Shown here: positions 24,384-33,304 of the stretch, piece after piece
Layout: every line of letters begins with the position of its first letter
Position numbering within the stretch: the stretch's first letter is position 1
Assembly (NCBI GenBank): GCA_026982355.1
Contig: JALSHG010000106.1
Location: 1 to 42,529, forward strand
Direction of reading: 5' to 3'
Length of the DNA stretch: 42,529 bases
From: Thermodesulfovibrio sp.
GTDB lineage: Bacteria; Nitrospirota; Thermodesulfovibrionia; UBA6902
Translations under genes and position numbers: made by a program
Notes under the pieces: generated by a model
What the model was told of the DNA's origin: nothing
The model's input: the letters and a program-made list of their open reading frames with translations, nothing else
Database searches by the model: none

Positions 24384-25865
24384 TCAGAGAGTGGCTACTT
24401 CGTAGTATTCCTGGTGAAAACTCCTGTCGGCCTTTACTATGATCTTGAAACCGTTTTCCCTTTCGATCGCTTCGATACCCTCGCGCTCATCATCGTAGAT
24501 CAGGTCCGCCACGTGCGAGTTGGCGGTGATCATTATCTTGCAGTTCTTCTTTGTCTGGGCGATCCTCCTTAATTCCATGAAAATCTCGTAGCACACCGTT
24601 GCGGGCGATTTCACAAAGCCCTTGCCGTCACAGTAAGGGCACGGCTCGCACAGTACCCTCTCGAGGCTCTCCCTCACCCGTTTTCTCGTCATCTGTATAA
24701 GGCCGAGCTCTGAGACCTCCAGTATCGTGCATTTCGCCCTGTCCTTGCTCATCGCCTCCTGGAACACTGAAAACAGCTTCTGCCTGTTCTCCTCCTTTTC
24801 CATGTCTATGAAGTCGATTATGATAATGCCGCCGAGATTCCTGAGCCTTATCTGGTAAGCGATCTCCTTGACCGCCTCCATGTTGGTCTTGAATATGGTG
24901 TCCTCAAGAGACGCCTTGCCCACGAACTTGCCTGTATTGACGTCTATCGATGTCAGGGCCTCTGTCTGGTCTATAATGATGTTCCCCCCGGACTTGAGCC
25001 ATACGCGCTTGCCCAGGGCCTTGGGGATCTCCAGTTCAATGCCGTAGGCGTCAAAGATCGGTTCGGACCCCTCGTAGAATTCTATCTTCGAGGCCAGCTT
25101 CGGGAAATACGTATTAACGAATTCCACGAGTTTGTTGTACTCCTGCCTTGAATCTATTATGAGCTTTTCGATTTCATGGCCCAGGAGGTCGCGGACGCTT
25201 CTCAGTGCAATGTCAAGGTCGCTGTAAAGCAGGTGGGGCGCATGCACCCTTTCCTTTTTCTTCTGTATGTTGTCCCACAGCAGCATGAGGTAATCAATGT
25301 CTTTCTTCAGGTCCTCCTCAGTGCATCCCTCGCTCGCCGTTCTGATAATAAACCCGAAATTCCCGGGCTTGAGATCGCTTACAAGGTCCTTGAGCCTCGT
25401 CCTTTCGTCTTCATCGAGTATCTTTCTTGATACGCCGATATGCTCGACCCCGGGCATCAGCACAAGGTATCTGCCCGGAAGGGTGATATACGAGGTCACC
25501 CTCGCCCCCTTGGAACCTATCGAGTCCTTCGAGACCTGGACAAAGACATCCTCGCCTTCCTGCAGCATATCCTCGATCGGGAGATTAATGGGCACGCTTT
25601 CCTCAAGGTCCTCCCCGAAAATGGAATAGTCAAAGCCGGACAGCACATCCGCCGCATGCAGGAAGGCCGCCTTTTCAAGCCCTATATCGACAAATGCGGA
25701 CTGCATCCCGGGCAGGATTTTGACAACCCTGCCCTTGTAGACATTGCCCACAAGACTGGCGTCTTTTTTCCTCTCGATATACAGTTCGGACAGCTGGGTG
25801 TTGCTCTCAAGCAACGCCACCCGCGTCTGTTCAGGCGTTACGTTAATGATAATCTTTCCAGCCAA
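24384..25865 (-). CDS. rng: Ribonuclease G (Rng/RNase E family)
   Basis: A 493-aa endoribonuclease processing rRNA and mRNA. The N-terminal S1 domain (GNVYKGRVVKILPGMQSAFV, then DIGLEKAAFL) is followed by the DNase I-like catalytic part with IDQTEALTSIDVNTGKFVG and GGIIIIDFIDM, then the zinc-link CEPCPYCDGKG. Length matches RNase G rather than RNase E. The start is a TTG at 25865. The AAGGAG ribosome site 8 nt upstream is formed at the junction with repeat A12, whose CTGTAAGG end supplies it. Pairing with the upstream TIGR03960/DUF2344 gene is a conserved neighbourhood. Confidence 0.95.
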   Translation of the reverse strand: MAGKIIINVTPEQTRVALLESNTQLSELYIERKKDASLVGNVYKGRVVKILPGMQSAFVDIGLEKAAFLHAADVLSGFDYSIFGEDLEESVPINLPIEDMLQEGEDVFVQVSKDSIGSKGARVTSYITLPGRYLVLMPGVEHIGVSRKILDEDERTRLKDLVSDLKPGNFGFIIRTASEGCTEEDLKKDIDYLMLLWDNIQKKKERVHAPHLLYSDLDIALRSVRDLLGHEIEKLIIDSRQEYNKLVEFVNTYFPKLASKIEFYEGSEPIFDAYGIELEIPKALGKRVWLKSGGNIIIDQTEALTSIDVNTGKFVGKASLEDTIFKTNMEAVKEIAYQIRLRNLGGIIIIDFIDMEKEENRQKLFSVFQEAMSKDRAKCTILEVSELGLIQMTRKRVRESLERVLCEPCPYCDGKGFVKSPATVCYEIFMELRRIAQTKKNCKIMITANSHVADLIYDDEREGIEAIERENGFKIIVKADRSFHQEYYEVATL

Positions 25866-25875
25866 TGCCTCTTCT

Positions 25876-26091
25876 CCTTACAGCGGCATAAAAACACCGC
25901 CAGCGGGCGGGAGAGCCTGCCGGAAAAGCTCTATCTGCGATACCTCCGGGAAATATTCCGCACAGCGTATTGATGTCTTTTCGAACTTCACTGTCCGTTA
26001 CTTCCTGAAATAAAGAGTTGTTTCCAACATCCTGTCGCTTTATAAAGGTTTTACGGCCGGCTCTCCCGCCTGTTTATGCAACGTTAAGGTT
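25876..26091 (-). repeat. Family A repeat, copy A12 (long form)
   Basis: On the minus strand it runs from ACCTTAACGTTGCATAAAC to GGTGTTTTTATGCCGCTGTAAGG. The core is homologous to A11 and A14. Relative to A11 it has a one-base insertion, so the long frame is broken in two. It occupies most of the 344-nt spacer between the radical SAM fusion and rng, in the sense orientation. Confidence 0.88.
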
Positions 26092-26170
26092 CCTTGTTAA
26101 GTGACTATAGTGATTCGTGTCCGTTGTCCGTGACCGTAAAAACAAAGAACTTTGAGCCCGCAACCCGGAA

Positions 26171-26200
26171 CTCTCCTGCACGTTTATGCAACATCAGGTT
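26171..26200 (-). repeat. Family A end fragment, copy A13
   Basis: On the minus strand AACCTGATGTTGCATAAACG and a short CAGGAGAG stretch match the first end only. It lies 9 nt past the stop of the radical SAM fusion gene. Together with A12 it makes a tandem pair in one spacer. Confidence 0.6.
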
Positions 26201-26209
26201 TTAATACTA

Positions 26210-28630
26210 TTATACCCAAAGACCCGTCCTTTTGATTAATGCCGACCGTATCTCCTCCTCATCCGCCCGGAGCATCTCCCGTAATATCTCCTGCAGCCTC
26301 GCCTTTACGCCGTCTGTATCAACGAGCACGAGCCGCAGCGTGTCGCCCCTGATCTCGGCCTTTTCCACGACGGGCCTTATGTCCACGGTTTTATTGTTAT
26401 CCCGCGACACCGGCCGGCTTTGACTGTCCATGAAAGAGCTTATGTGCTTCCGCCGCGCAGCGTCGATCCTTATCTCGTATTCATAACGTGAGAAGATACT
26501 GCTCAGGGCCTTTTCGCTCATGCCGATCAGGGCCGTCCCGAGAACCTCGAGACCCTCCGGAAGCCTGCGGTTCAGCATGCTTATAAAGTCCGCCGGCTTC
26601 AGCGGTACCGTCAGCTCTATATCGAAAAACTCGTTCAGCCCTTCAACACCCACCGGAAGCGCCGGCCCGAAGGATATCTTCGGATGCGGATGAAATCCCG
26701 CGGAGTATGCCACAGGAATGGAAGCCCTCCTTACCGCCCTCAATACGGCCGTCATCAGTTCGCTGTGTGAAAGGTAGCGCATGTCGCCTGTTTTGGAAAA
26801 CCTGACCCTCATCCTGCACGCCGGGGGTTGCGGGGAACGGTGGACGGGCCGGTGGCTGCGGGTTGAGGATCGCAGGTCGGGTGCCCGGGGGCGCCGCCCC
26901 GGGCCGTTACATTCAAGGCCGCAGGCGCAGCAGGCGGTCATGCAGCCGGAAGAAGCCTTTCCATGCACGGCCTTCCGGTATTCGGATTTCAGGAACTCTT
27001 TCGAGATTCCCGTATCGATGAAATCCCAGGGCAGGTCTTCGCCGGGGTCGAATGCACGCGAGGCGTATTCCGGGAGATCAATGCCTGTCTTTTCAGAGGC
27101 GCGCACCCACCTGTCAAAATCAAACAGCTCGGACCATCCGTCAAAACGGCATCCGAGCCTCCAGGCCGCCTCCAGCAGCAGGGCACCCTGCCTGTCGGCC
27201 CTTGAGAATACCGCCTCGAGCAGGCTGTGCTCAACATGCTGGCCCTTGAAATTGATGCCCCTCTTCCTGAACGCCCTCCTGATGTAGTCCTGTTTTTCCC
27301 GCAGCTCCCGCAAGGGGGCCTGTCCCGTCCACTGGAAAGGGGTATGCGCCTTGGGGACAAAGGCCGAGATGCCGGCATTGATATTCACCCGCCTGCCGGT
27401 TATCTCCCTGCCTTTCTTCGATGCCCTTACCGCCATGTCTATCAGACCGTTGACGTCGGCCATGGTCTCCGTGGGAAGGCCTGTCATGAAATAGAGTTTC
27501 AGGTTGTGCCAGCCACCTGAAAAGAGCTGCTCGAGGGTCTCTTCGTATTCAGCATCCGTAAAGTCCTTGTTTATCACCTCCCTGAGCCTGGCGGTTCCGG
27601 CCTCGGGGGCGATCGTAAATCCGGTCCTGCGCACACTCTTTATCTCTTCAAGCAGTTCCCTGTTTATCGAACCGACCCTCAGGGACGGCAGCGAGACGGA
27701 GGTGTGCCTGCCGCTGAACAGCCTGTTGAACCCCCTGACCAGGGGCAGGAGGCTGCTGTAGTCACCCGTGCTGAGGGACGTGAAGGATATCTCCTCATAG
27801 CCTGTGTTAAGAATACATTTCTCAGACAGTGACAGGACATTTTCAAGCGATCTCTCCCTGACCGGCCTGTAGATCATCCCCGCCTGGCAGAACCGGCACC
27901 CCTTTGCACACCCCCTCGCTATCTCGACAACCGCCCGGTCGTGCACTATCGAGGTATAAGGCAGCACAGGGGCATCAGGGAAGGCGGCATCATCAAGGTC
28001 TTTGATGATCCTCCTCCTGATCCTCTGTTTATCCACATCATGGACCGCGGGAACATAGACCCCTTCAACACCGGAGAGGCCCTTCAGCAGGGTTTCTTTT
28101 CCGCCGCCGCCGCCGCCTGAGAAGACCGACAGTATCTCCTTTATGACCTCCTCCCCGTCGCCGATCACAAATGCGTCTATAAAAGGCTCAAGGGGCAGGG
28201 GATTCACGGCGCACGGGCCGCCGGCAATAACAACGGGATAATCGTCCCCCCTGTCCCCGGATTTAACGGGTATGCCCCCGAGATCGAGCATATTCAGTAT
28301 GTTCGTGTATGAAAGCTCGTACTGGAGGGTGAATCCCACTATATCAAAGTCCCTCAGGGGTCTCCTGTTTTCAAGCGAGGCGAGGGGGATGCCGTTCCGC
28401 CTGAGATACGATTCAAAGTCCGTCCACGGCGCATAGACCCTTTCGGCGGATGCGTAAGGGATGCTGTTTATGATCGAGTAAAGTATCCTGAACCCGAGGT
28501 GCGACATCCCGATCTCGTAAGTATCGGGAAAACACAGGGCGACCTTTACAGCGCCCTCTTTGCGGATCACATTGATTTCACCGTCGATATACCTGCCGGG
28601 TTTCCTGAACAGCGCAAAATTTACAGACAT
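26210..28630 (-). CDS. TIGR03960-type radical SAM protein fused to DUF2344 (TIGR03936)
   Basis: An 806-aa fusion. Residues about 1-560 form a B12-binding-like plus radical SAM protein with the [4Fe-4S] motif RGCAKGCRFCQAG (C241, C245, C248). A Cys cluster follows (CMTACCACGLEC, 563-574). Residues about 606-800 are the DUF2344 domain, beginning RVRFSKTGDMRYLSHSE and GFHPHPKISFGPALPVG. Family members sit directly upstream of rng, as here, and have been linked to RNA modification, but the reaction is not established to my knowledge. A low-complexity Arg/Pro/Ser linker (about 576-604) joins the halves. A poly-Gly run (171-176) interrupts the first domain. Confidence 0.9.
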   Translation of the reverse strand: MSVNFALFRKPGRYIDGEINVIRKEGAVKVALCFPDTYEIGMSHLGFRILYSIINSIPYASAERVYAPWTDFESYLRRNGIPLASLENRRPLRDFDIVGFTLQYELSYTNILNMLDLGGIPVKSGDRGDDYPVVIAGGPCAVNPLPLEPFIDAFVIGDGEEVIKEILSVFSGGGGGGKETLLKGLSGVEGVYVPAVHDVDKQRIRRRIIKDLDDAAFPDAPVLPYTSIVHDRAVVEIARGCAKGCRFCQAGMIYRPVRERSLENVLSLSEKCILNTGYEEISFTSLSTGDYSSLLPLVRGFNRLFSGRHTSVSLPSLRVGSINRELLEEIKSVRRTGFTIAPEAGTARLREVINKDFTDAEYEETLEQLFSGGWHNLKLYFMTGLPTETMADVNGLIDMAVRASKKGREITGRRVNINAGISAFVPKAHTPFQWTGQAPLRELREKQDYIRRAFRKRGINFKGQHVEHSLLEAVFSRADRQGALLLEAAWRLGCRFDGWSELFDFDRWVRASEKTGIDLPEYASRAFDPGEDLPWDFIDTGISKEFLKSEYRKAVHGKASSGCMTACCACGLECNGPGRRPRAPDLRSSTRSHRPVHRSPQPPACRMRVRFSKTGDMRYLSHSELMTAVLRAVRRASIPVAYSAGFHPHPKISFGPALPVGVEGLNEFFDIELTVPLKPADFISMLNRRLPEGLEVLGTALIGMSEKALSSIFSRYEYEIRIDAARRKHISSFMDSQSRPVSRDNNKTVDIRPVVEKAEIRGDTLRLVLVDTDGVKARLQEILREMLRADEEEIRSALIKRTGLWV

Positions 28631-28647
28631 TTTTCATTATCCCACAG

Positions 28648-28671
28648 CAAATTGCCGAAAAGCAATTTGCC
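28648..28671. promoter_or_regulatory. Inverted repeat upstream of the radical SAM fusion gene
   Basis: GCAAATTGC-cgaaaa-GCAATTTGC, a perfect 9-bp stem with a 6-nt loop, starts 17 nt upstream of the start codon of the minus-strand gene. It may be a leader hairpin or operator. The rest of 28631-28770 shows nothing else. Confidence 0.35.
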
Positions 28672-28770
28672 GTCCGTTCACGAACAGAACCACGTCAAGA
28701 TTACAGGCAACCGGCTCAAGAAATTAAAGAAACAAAAACAACCGGATTTTCCCCCTCAACTCCGGGCTCT

Positions 28771-28948
28771 GAAGCCCGCCGGGAAAGCTTTATCTGCGAT
28801 ACATCCAGGACATATCCCGCACGGCATATTGCCGTCTTTCGGAATTCCACTCCCGGTTAAGTCCTGCAACAAAGATATATTTCCGGTATCCCATCGCTTT
28901 ACAGAGCGTTACGGCAGCCTGCCTCGCCCGGTTCATGCAACGTTAAGG
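28771..28948 (-). repeat. Family A repeat, copy A14 (long form, CTGTAAGG end lost)
   Basis: On the minus strand it begins CCTTAACGTTGCATGAACC and continues through the long-form core to AAAGCTTTCCCGGCGGGC, where similarity stops. It lies between two minus-strand genes in the sense orientation. Like A12 it carries one extra base in the core compared with A11. Confidence 0.82.
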
Positions 28949-29002
28949 ATAAGAGAGGACGGTTAGAGAACAAAACCGCCTGAAACGGACGGCCCGGTCA
29001 AA

Positions 29003-30445
29003 TCATCCGGCGCCTTCCCGCCGGCGGAATATGTCGTTCTTCACCCACAGCCAGAACAGGCTCCTGCCGCCCTTCAGAGCCGCCCTGAGGTCATTGACAT
29101 TCCTTAATGCAAGCAACTTCCTGAACACAAAGCCGGGTCTTGAATAGAATTTCTTAAACGCGATGCGGCGGAGCTCCGCAACTTCCTCCCTCGTCATTGT
29201 GTAAGGGACAAATGCCGCGCCCTGGTAGGTGAAATCCGTGAGGTCACCGGACATTGTTCCGTACCTGTCTATATTGTCGTAAAGCTCTGTCCCCGGAAAG
29301 GGGGTCAGTGCATGGAAATTGGCGATGTCCGGATTCAGTTCGCAGGCAAACTCTATTGTCTTGAGCCCGTCCTCGAAGGTCTCACCCGGCAGTCCGAAGA
29401 GAAACGGCGTGTAAACAGTCAACCCCGCCTCCCTGGCGGCCCTGACGGCCCTGCGCGTCTGCTCAAGGGTTATCCCTTTGCGGACCGCGTTGAGGTTTTT
29501 CTGCACGCCGCTTTCGGCGCCCAGGAGAATGGCCCAGCATCCCGCCTCCCTGAACGCCCTGAGGAGAGGGCCGTCCACCTGGTGGACACAGGCGGATGCA
29601 AACCATGTGAAATCAAGCCCGCGTTTTTTTATCTCCCCCGCAATCCGCATGGCCCTGTCATAATCCGCGGCAAACGTGTCGTCGATAAACTTTATCTCCC
29701 TGTAGCCCTGCCTGAGACACAGCTCTATCTCCCGCATGACATTATCCACGCTGCGGAAGCGTATGCCGTGCTTTCTATCCCTGTCAATCTGGAAGCAGAA
29801 GATACACCTGCGGTTGCATCCCCTGGCGGTGATGACAACGGCCACGGGTTTTCTCCTGTAAGTTGCAGGCGGGGGGATGTAGTTCATTGCATCTCCGAGG
29901 AGCTCACGCGCGGGGAAAGGCAGCGAGTCAACATCCGTGATGAGAGGCCGGGGCGGGTTTTTTATTATTTCATCTCCTTTTCTGAATACAGTTCCTTCAA
30001 CTCCTTCGAGGGATTTCCCGCGGGACAGCCTGTCCGCTACTTCAACCATGGTGATCTCGCCTTCGCCGGTGACCACTGCATCCATATCCGCCGAGTCCGA
30101 GAGGCATTTCTCCTGCATTGCTATGGGATACGGGCCTCCGGCTGCTATAAAGACACCCCGGAGTTTCCGTCTGATTTCCGATGCGGTGTAAACGGCCTTT
30201 TTCCAGCCGAAGGTCGTGGAATAGATGCCCGCGATATCAGGCCCGTATGCGGCGAGTTCATTCATGATCTCATCGTGTCTCATGAATGCGCCGTTTAAGA
30301 ATTTAACATCATGCCCGGCCTCAAGCAGGGAAGCGGCGACATAGAGCGTCCCGAGGGGTTGCCAGTAGTTGATCTGGGAGCCCGCGGTCTTTGAGGAAAA
30401 AATCTCTTCAGGCACCCACGAAGGGATGATAAGGGCGCATTTCAT
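29003..30445 (-). CDS. B12-binding-domain radical SAM protein
   Basis: A 480-aa protein. The N-terminal about 150 residues form a Rossmann-like cobalamin-binding-type domain (PLGTLYVAASLLEAGHDV, AGGPYPIA, VTGEGE) without the classical DxHxxG base-off histidine. The radical SAM motif is CNRRCIFC (C210, C214, C217), followed by FIDDTFAAD and FGLPGE. The C-terminal about 90 residues are basic and aromatic. Such proteins are typically methyltransferases or ring-forming enzymes in lipid or natural-product pathways. The substrate cannot be read from sequence. It starts 4 nt after the stop of the flavoprotein gene, so they likely form an operon and act on the same pathway. Confidence 0.87.
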   Translation of the reverse strand: MKCALIIPSWVPEEIFSSKTAGSQINYWQPLGTLYVAASLLEAGHDVKFLNGAFMRHDEIMNELAAYGPDIAGIYSTTFGWKKAVYTASEIRRKLRGVFIAAGGPYPIAMQEKCLSDSADMDAVVTGEGEITMVEVADRLSRGKSLEGVEGTVFRKGDEIIKNPPRPLITDVDSLPFPARELLGDAMNYIPPPATYRRKPVAVVITARGCNRRCIFCFQIDRDRKHGIRFRSVDNVMREIELCLRQGYREIKFIDDTFAADYDRAMRIAGEIKKRGLDFTWFASACVHQVDGPLLRAFREAGCWAILLGAESGVQKNLNAVRKGITLEQTRRAVRAAREAGLTVYTPFLFGLPGETFEDGLKTIEFACELNPDIANFHALTPFPGTELYDNIDRYGTMSGDLTDFTYQGAAFVPYTMTREEVAELRRIAFKKFYSRPGFVFRKLLALRNVNDLRAALKGGRSLFWLWVKNDIFRRREGAG

Positions 30446-30449
30446 ATGA

Positions 30450-31850
30450 CTATGCCCCTGCGGGAAGCGTTTCCCTTTCTTTTTGCCGTGGTTGTTTTCC
30501 GAGAATGTCTTCAGCCACTTCGATGCCGGTCTCGATGGCGCGGTCCATATTGTAGTATTTAAACATCCCTGTCCGGCCGATGATGTGGAGATTGCGGAAA
30601 TTCCGCAGGTATCTCAAAACCCTGGAGTAATGTTTTGTATAGCCGACCTCAAACAGCGGGTAGGCTCCCGGGACCCTCACTACACAACTGCCGATCACCT
30701 CGCTCTCCCTGATGGCCAGCAGTTTCTCCAACTGTTTCACCGTAAGCGATACCAGCCGGCCGTCCGGCAGATTCCATGTGCCGTCGCCCCTGAAACAGAA
30801 GTATTCCGCCACTATGTGGGTTTTCCCCTCAGGGGCCATATGCGGGCTCCAGTTCTTGGGTTCATGGATCCTGCCGAGGCGCATGTCCTGCTCGGGGAGA
30901 TACATCCACGTAAGGTCGGTCACCCTCTCACGGTCAAGCATAACCGTCACTATAACAAGGTCCCTGTACTTCAGCCTCGACACTGCATCGAGAATGTCGT
31001 CAGGCGGCGGCGGAGCGAGCATTTTCACAAGGCCGGTCAGGGGTATGCTGGATACGAATTCACTGCCCCTGACTTCGTACCTGCGGTCGCAGTTGGCGGC
31101 GATTACACTGTCGACGAGAAAATTCTTGTGGTTTATCCGTACGGCCCTTGTATTCGTCAGGACAGGGTTTTCCTTCTCTATTTCGGCTTTCAGCCTGTCG
31201 GATATCTGCCCTATCCCCATCGGGGGATAGATGAACCTGTCGACGAGGGTGTTGACTTCCTGTCCGCTGAATTTGAAAAACGCATTCTTTATTGCAACGC
31301 CGAGCGAGAGGCCGCTTATCCTCTGCGACACCCACTCCTCGCTTATCCTGCTGCATTCAATGCCCCAGACTTTCTCGCTGTATTCCTTGAAATATATGGT
31401 GAACATGGTCCTGCCGAAATGGCTTACCACCCAGTCCTCGAGGGAGATGTTTTTCGGTGTCCTGAACAGGTTTTTTATCTTTTCCTTGCTGTAGTCGGAT
31501 ATCACCTTCAGTGTGGTGGGGATGCCAAGGCCGAACAGGGCGTTGGACGGCTTCAGGGGATAGTCGAAGAACTTGTTCTGCATGTATATCTTGCTCTTGC
31601 GCGGGACGGTCAGGTATTGCCCCTCGAGCAGCGTCTTCACAAAACGCTCGGTCTTCTCATTCTTGGTGATAAACCTGTGCCCCCCCAGGTCAAACCTGAA
31701 ATCGCCACGGCGGATTGTCTTTGACAGGCCTCCGACTTCTGAGTCGCCTTCAAATACCGCAACCCGCCGGCCCGCCCTTGAAAGGGCAAAGCTCGCCGAC
31801 AGCCCAGCGAGTCCGCCTCCCACGACTACTATGTCGGTCCCGTCCTTCAT
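30450..31850 (-). CDS. FAD-dependent oxidoreductase, UDP-galactopyranose mutase/protoporphyrinogen oxidase-like
   Basis: A 466-aa flavoprotein. The FAD-binding GGGLAG and FEGDSEVGGLSKT are at the N-terminus. FDLGGHRFITKN and KFFDYPLKP resemble UDP-galactopyranose mutase and related amine-oxidase-fold enzymes. The C-terminal FAD contact is YYNMDRAIETGIEVAE. Probably a membrane-lipid or surface-glycan oxidoreductase or mutase; exact function open. The start is uncertain: an ATG at 31850 or a TTG at 31856, the latter being better spaced from GGAGAG. It pairs with the radical SAM gene downstream. Confidence 0.82.
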   Translation of the reverse strand: MKDGTDIVVVGGGLAGLSASFALSRAGRRVAVFEGDSEVGGLSKTIRRGDFRFDLGGHRFITKNEKTERFVKTLLEGQYLTVPRKSKIYMQNKFFDYPLKPSNALFGLGIPTTLKVISDYSKEKIKNLFRTPKNISLEDWVVSHFGRTMFTIYFKEYSEKVWGIECSRISEEWVSQRISGLSLGVAIKNAFFKFSGQEVNTLVDRFIYPPMGIGQISDRLKAEIEKENPVLTNTRAVRINHKNFLVDSVIAANCDRRYEVRGSEFVSSIPLTGLVKMLAPPPPDDILDAVSRLKYRDLVIVTVMLDRERVTDLTWMYLPEQDMRLGRIHEPKNWSPHMAPEGKTHIVAEYFCFRGDGTWNLPDGRLVSLTVKQLEKLLAIRESEVIGSCVVRVPGAYPLFEVGYTKHYSRVLRYLRNFRNLHIIGRTGMFKYYNMDRAIETGIEVAEDILGKQPRQKERETLPAGA

Positions 31851-31880
31851 ATTCAATTTAATATCTCTCCATCAGGATAA

Positions 31881-32010
31881 GGCCCTTGCAAAAGTCCTCT
31901 CCCTGTCACCTCGAACGGAGAGGGATGTCTTATTTATAACCCTTCGATACCAGAAGATTCCCCCGGTCGAAATGACAGATGCATGCATTTTCACACTTTT
32001 GCAAGAGGCT
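31881..32010 (-). repeat. Family B repeat, copy B2
   Basis: Complete 130-bp copy. Plus-strand ends are GGCCCTTGCAAAAGTC and ACACTTTTGCAAGAGGCT. Internal inverted arms are TGTCACCTCGAACGG and GGTCGAAATGACA. It lies between the uspA and flavoprotein genes, both minus-strand, about 30 nt before the latter. Confidence 0.85.
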
Positions 32011-32022
32011 CAGGATATCAAC

Positions 32023-32066
32023 AAAAAACCAGAAGAACCACCGTTTCAGGCGCGTGGCTCTTCTGG
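32023..32066 (-). terminator. Intrinsic terminator of uspA
   Basis: On the minus strand a 13-bp stem with one mismatch (CCAGAAGAGCCAC / GTGGTTCTTCTGG) and a 12-nt loop is followed by TTTTTT. It is about 80 nt past the uspA stop and should isolate uspA from the flavoprotein operon. Confidence 0.75.
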
Positions 32067-32144
32067 ATAACGGATATTGCACACAGCATGTCTCTCTGCC
32101 GTATACTCAAAGGAAAATTGCTGCTTGAACGGCGGTCTGACCCG

Positions 32145-32615
32145 CTACTCTTTTCTCTTGACAACCAGCACCGGAACTTCGGCCCTGTCAACCACCTCTC
32201 TGCTTACGCTTCCCATGAATAGATGCGACGTCCTTTTACCCCGTGAACCGATGATTATCATGTCGGCTCCCTCTTCATCGGCTGTCCTGAGTATCTCATC
32301 AGCAGGATGCCCGCCTTTAACCACAGTCTTTATGCCGGTTACCCCTTTTTCTTCGAGGGCCTGCCTGTAGTGATTCAGTATCTTCTCCGCCTTTTTATCC
32401 AACGCCTCTTTATATTCCGTGCCTGAAAGTGATTCTATCAGAGTGGACATTTCCGCATCGCCTATCATTTCATCTATCAGGGACATGCCTTCGAACTTTT
32501 CAACATAAACCAGCACAACAGTCTCGGGGCGTACGCACGTGCACATTTCCGTATATATCTCCAGTGCACTTTTACTGCCTTTTGTTCCGTCTACTGCAAT
32601 TAAAATCTTTTTCAT
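32145..32615 (-). CDS. uspA: Universal stress protein, UspA family
   Basis: A 156-aa single-domain Usp protein. It opens MKKILIAVDGTKGSKSALE and closes with the nucleotide-binding GSRGKRTSHLFMGSVSREVV, a variant of the G-2x-G-9x-G(S/T) ATP motif. It then ends in VPVLVVKRKE. It likely binds ATP or AMP and responds to stress. It heads a minus-strand series containing tusA and yedE but has its own terminator. The 81-nt upstream spacer shows no clear promoter. Confidence 0.93.
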   Translation of the reverse strand: MKKILIAVDGTKGSKSALEIYTEMCTCVRPETVVLVYVEKFEGMSLIDEMIGDAEMSTLIESLSGTEYKEALDKKAEKILNHYRQALEEKGVTGIKTVVKGGHPADEILRTADEEGADMIIIGSRGKRTSHLFMGSVSREVVDRAEVPVLVVKRKE

Positions 32616-32696
32616 TTTGACACCTGCCTGCGTTTTTTCAGATTCAGATTATGTAAACCGGTGTTGGATTATATGACGCCCGTGTGTAACAGGAAA

Positions 32697-32981
32697 TTAA
32701 TGTCCGTAACCACCTGTCGGCGCTCCATAACCACCGCCGGCCGGTGCGCCGTAACCGCCTGTCGGCGCTCCGTAGCCGCCACCGCCCGGTGCCCCGTAAC
32801 CGCCTGCCGCCGCATGTCCAGCAGCGCCGTAACCGCCTCCGTAGCCGCCTCCGTAGCCGCCTCCGCCGGCCGGTACTCCGTAACCGCCTGCCACATCAGT
32901 CCGTGGCGCTACGCTATAGCCGATCAAAAAGCTCAGTATCGATATAAGAATAACAATTATGATCCAGAGACTGGTCTTCAT
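32697..32981 (-). CDS. Membrane-anchored Gly/Tyr-rich repeat protein
   Basis: A 94-aa protein. Residues 4-26 (LWIIIVILISILSFLIGYSV) form one transmembrane segment or signal anchor. Residues 31-94 are Gly/Ala/Tyr/Pro-rich with a repeating GGGYGAP(T/A) unit of 7-9 residues. The nucleotide repeats are imperfect tandem copies. A strong GGAGGAGA site precedes the ATG. No enzymatic domain is visible. Such tails are common in small envelope-exposed proteins. It lies between tusA and uspA, but a link to sulfur metabolism is unproven. Confidence 0.7.
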   Translation of the reverse strand: MKTSLWIIIVILISILSFLIGYSVAPRTDVAGGYGVPAGGGGYGGGYGGGYGAAGHAAAGGYGAPGGGGYGAPTGGYGAPAGGGYGAPTGGYGH

Positions 32982-33009
32982 TTCTCCTCCCTTCCGTTGT
33001 TTTAAGGTA

Positions 33010-33261
33010 TTATCCTTTCTCTATTTTCAACACCAGTTTGCCGCCTTCCGTCTTTTCCTCCAGAAGCTCGTGACCAGCCTGTTCACACATCTGTATGATG
33101 GTTTCTTTGGATGAAGGGTTGTCGAAGATAACCTCCAGTGTTTCTCCTTCCGATATTTTTTCGAGTGACTTCTTTGTGTATATCTGTGGATGTGGACACA
33201 CGAAACCGCACACATCCAGCACATATGTTCCTTCACCTGTTTTCTCGAATTTCATTGCCAT
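33010..33261 (-). CDS. tusA: TusA-family sulfurtransferase/carrier
   Basis: An 83-aa sulfur-carrier protein with the defining CPHP motif (CGFVCPHPQIYTKKSLEKI), where the first cysteine of CPxP carries a persulfide. The beta strand EVIFDNPSSKETI and the C-terminal strand LVLKIEKG are typical. It is immediately downstream of the YedE-type transporter gene (43 nt), a common pairing in which TusA handles imported or mobilised reduced sulfur. A good GGAGG site is present. Confidence 0.93.
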   Translation of the reverse strand: MAMKFEKTGEGTYVLDVCGFVCPHPQIYTKKSLEKISEGETLEVIFDNPSSKETIIQMCEQAGHELLEEKTEGGKLVLKIEKG

Positions 33262-33304
33262 GATTCAATTTCCTCCTTTTTGTGTGAAAATTTAAGTTTA
33301 TAGA

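Noticed and set aside
32697-32890. Tandem repetitive DNA resembling a CRISPR or satellite array
   Set aside because: The periodicity is of codons for Gly/Tyr/Ala/Pro within one reading frame with a good start and membrane anchor; units are short and there are no spacers.
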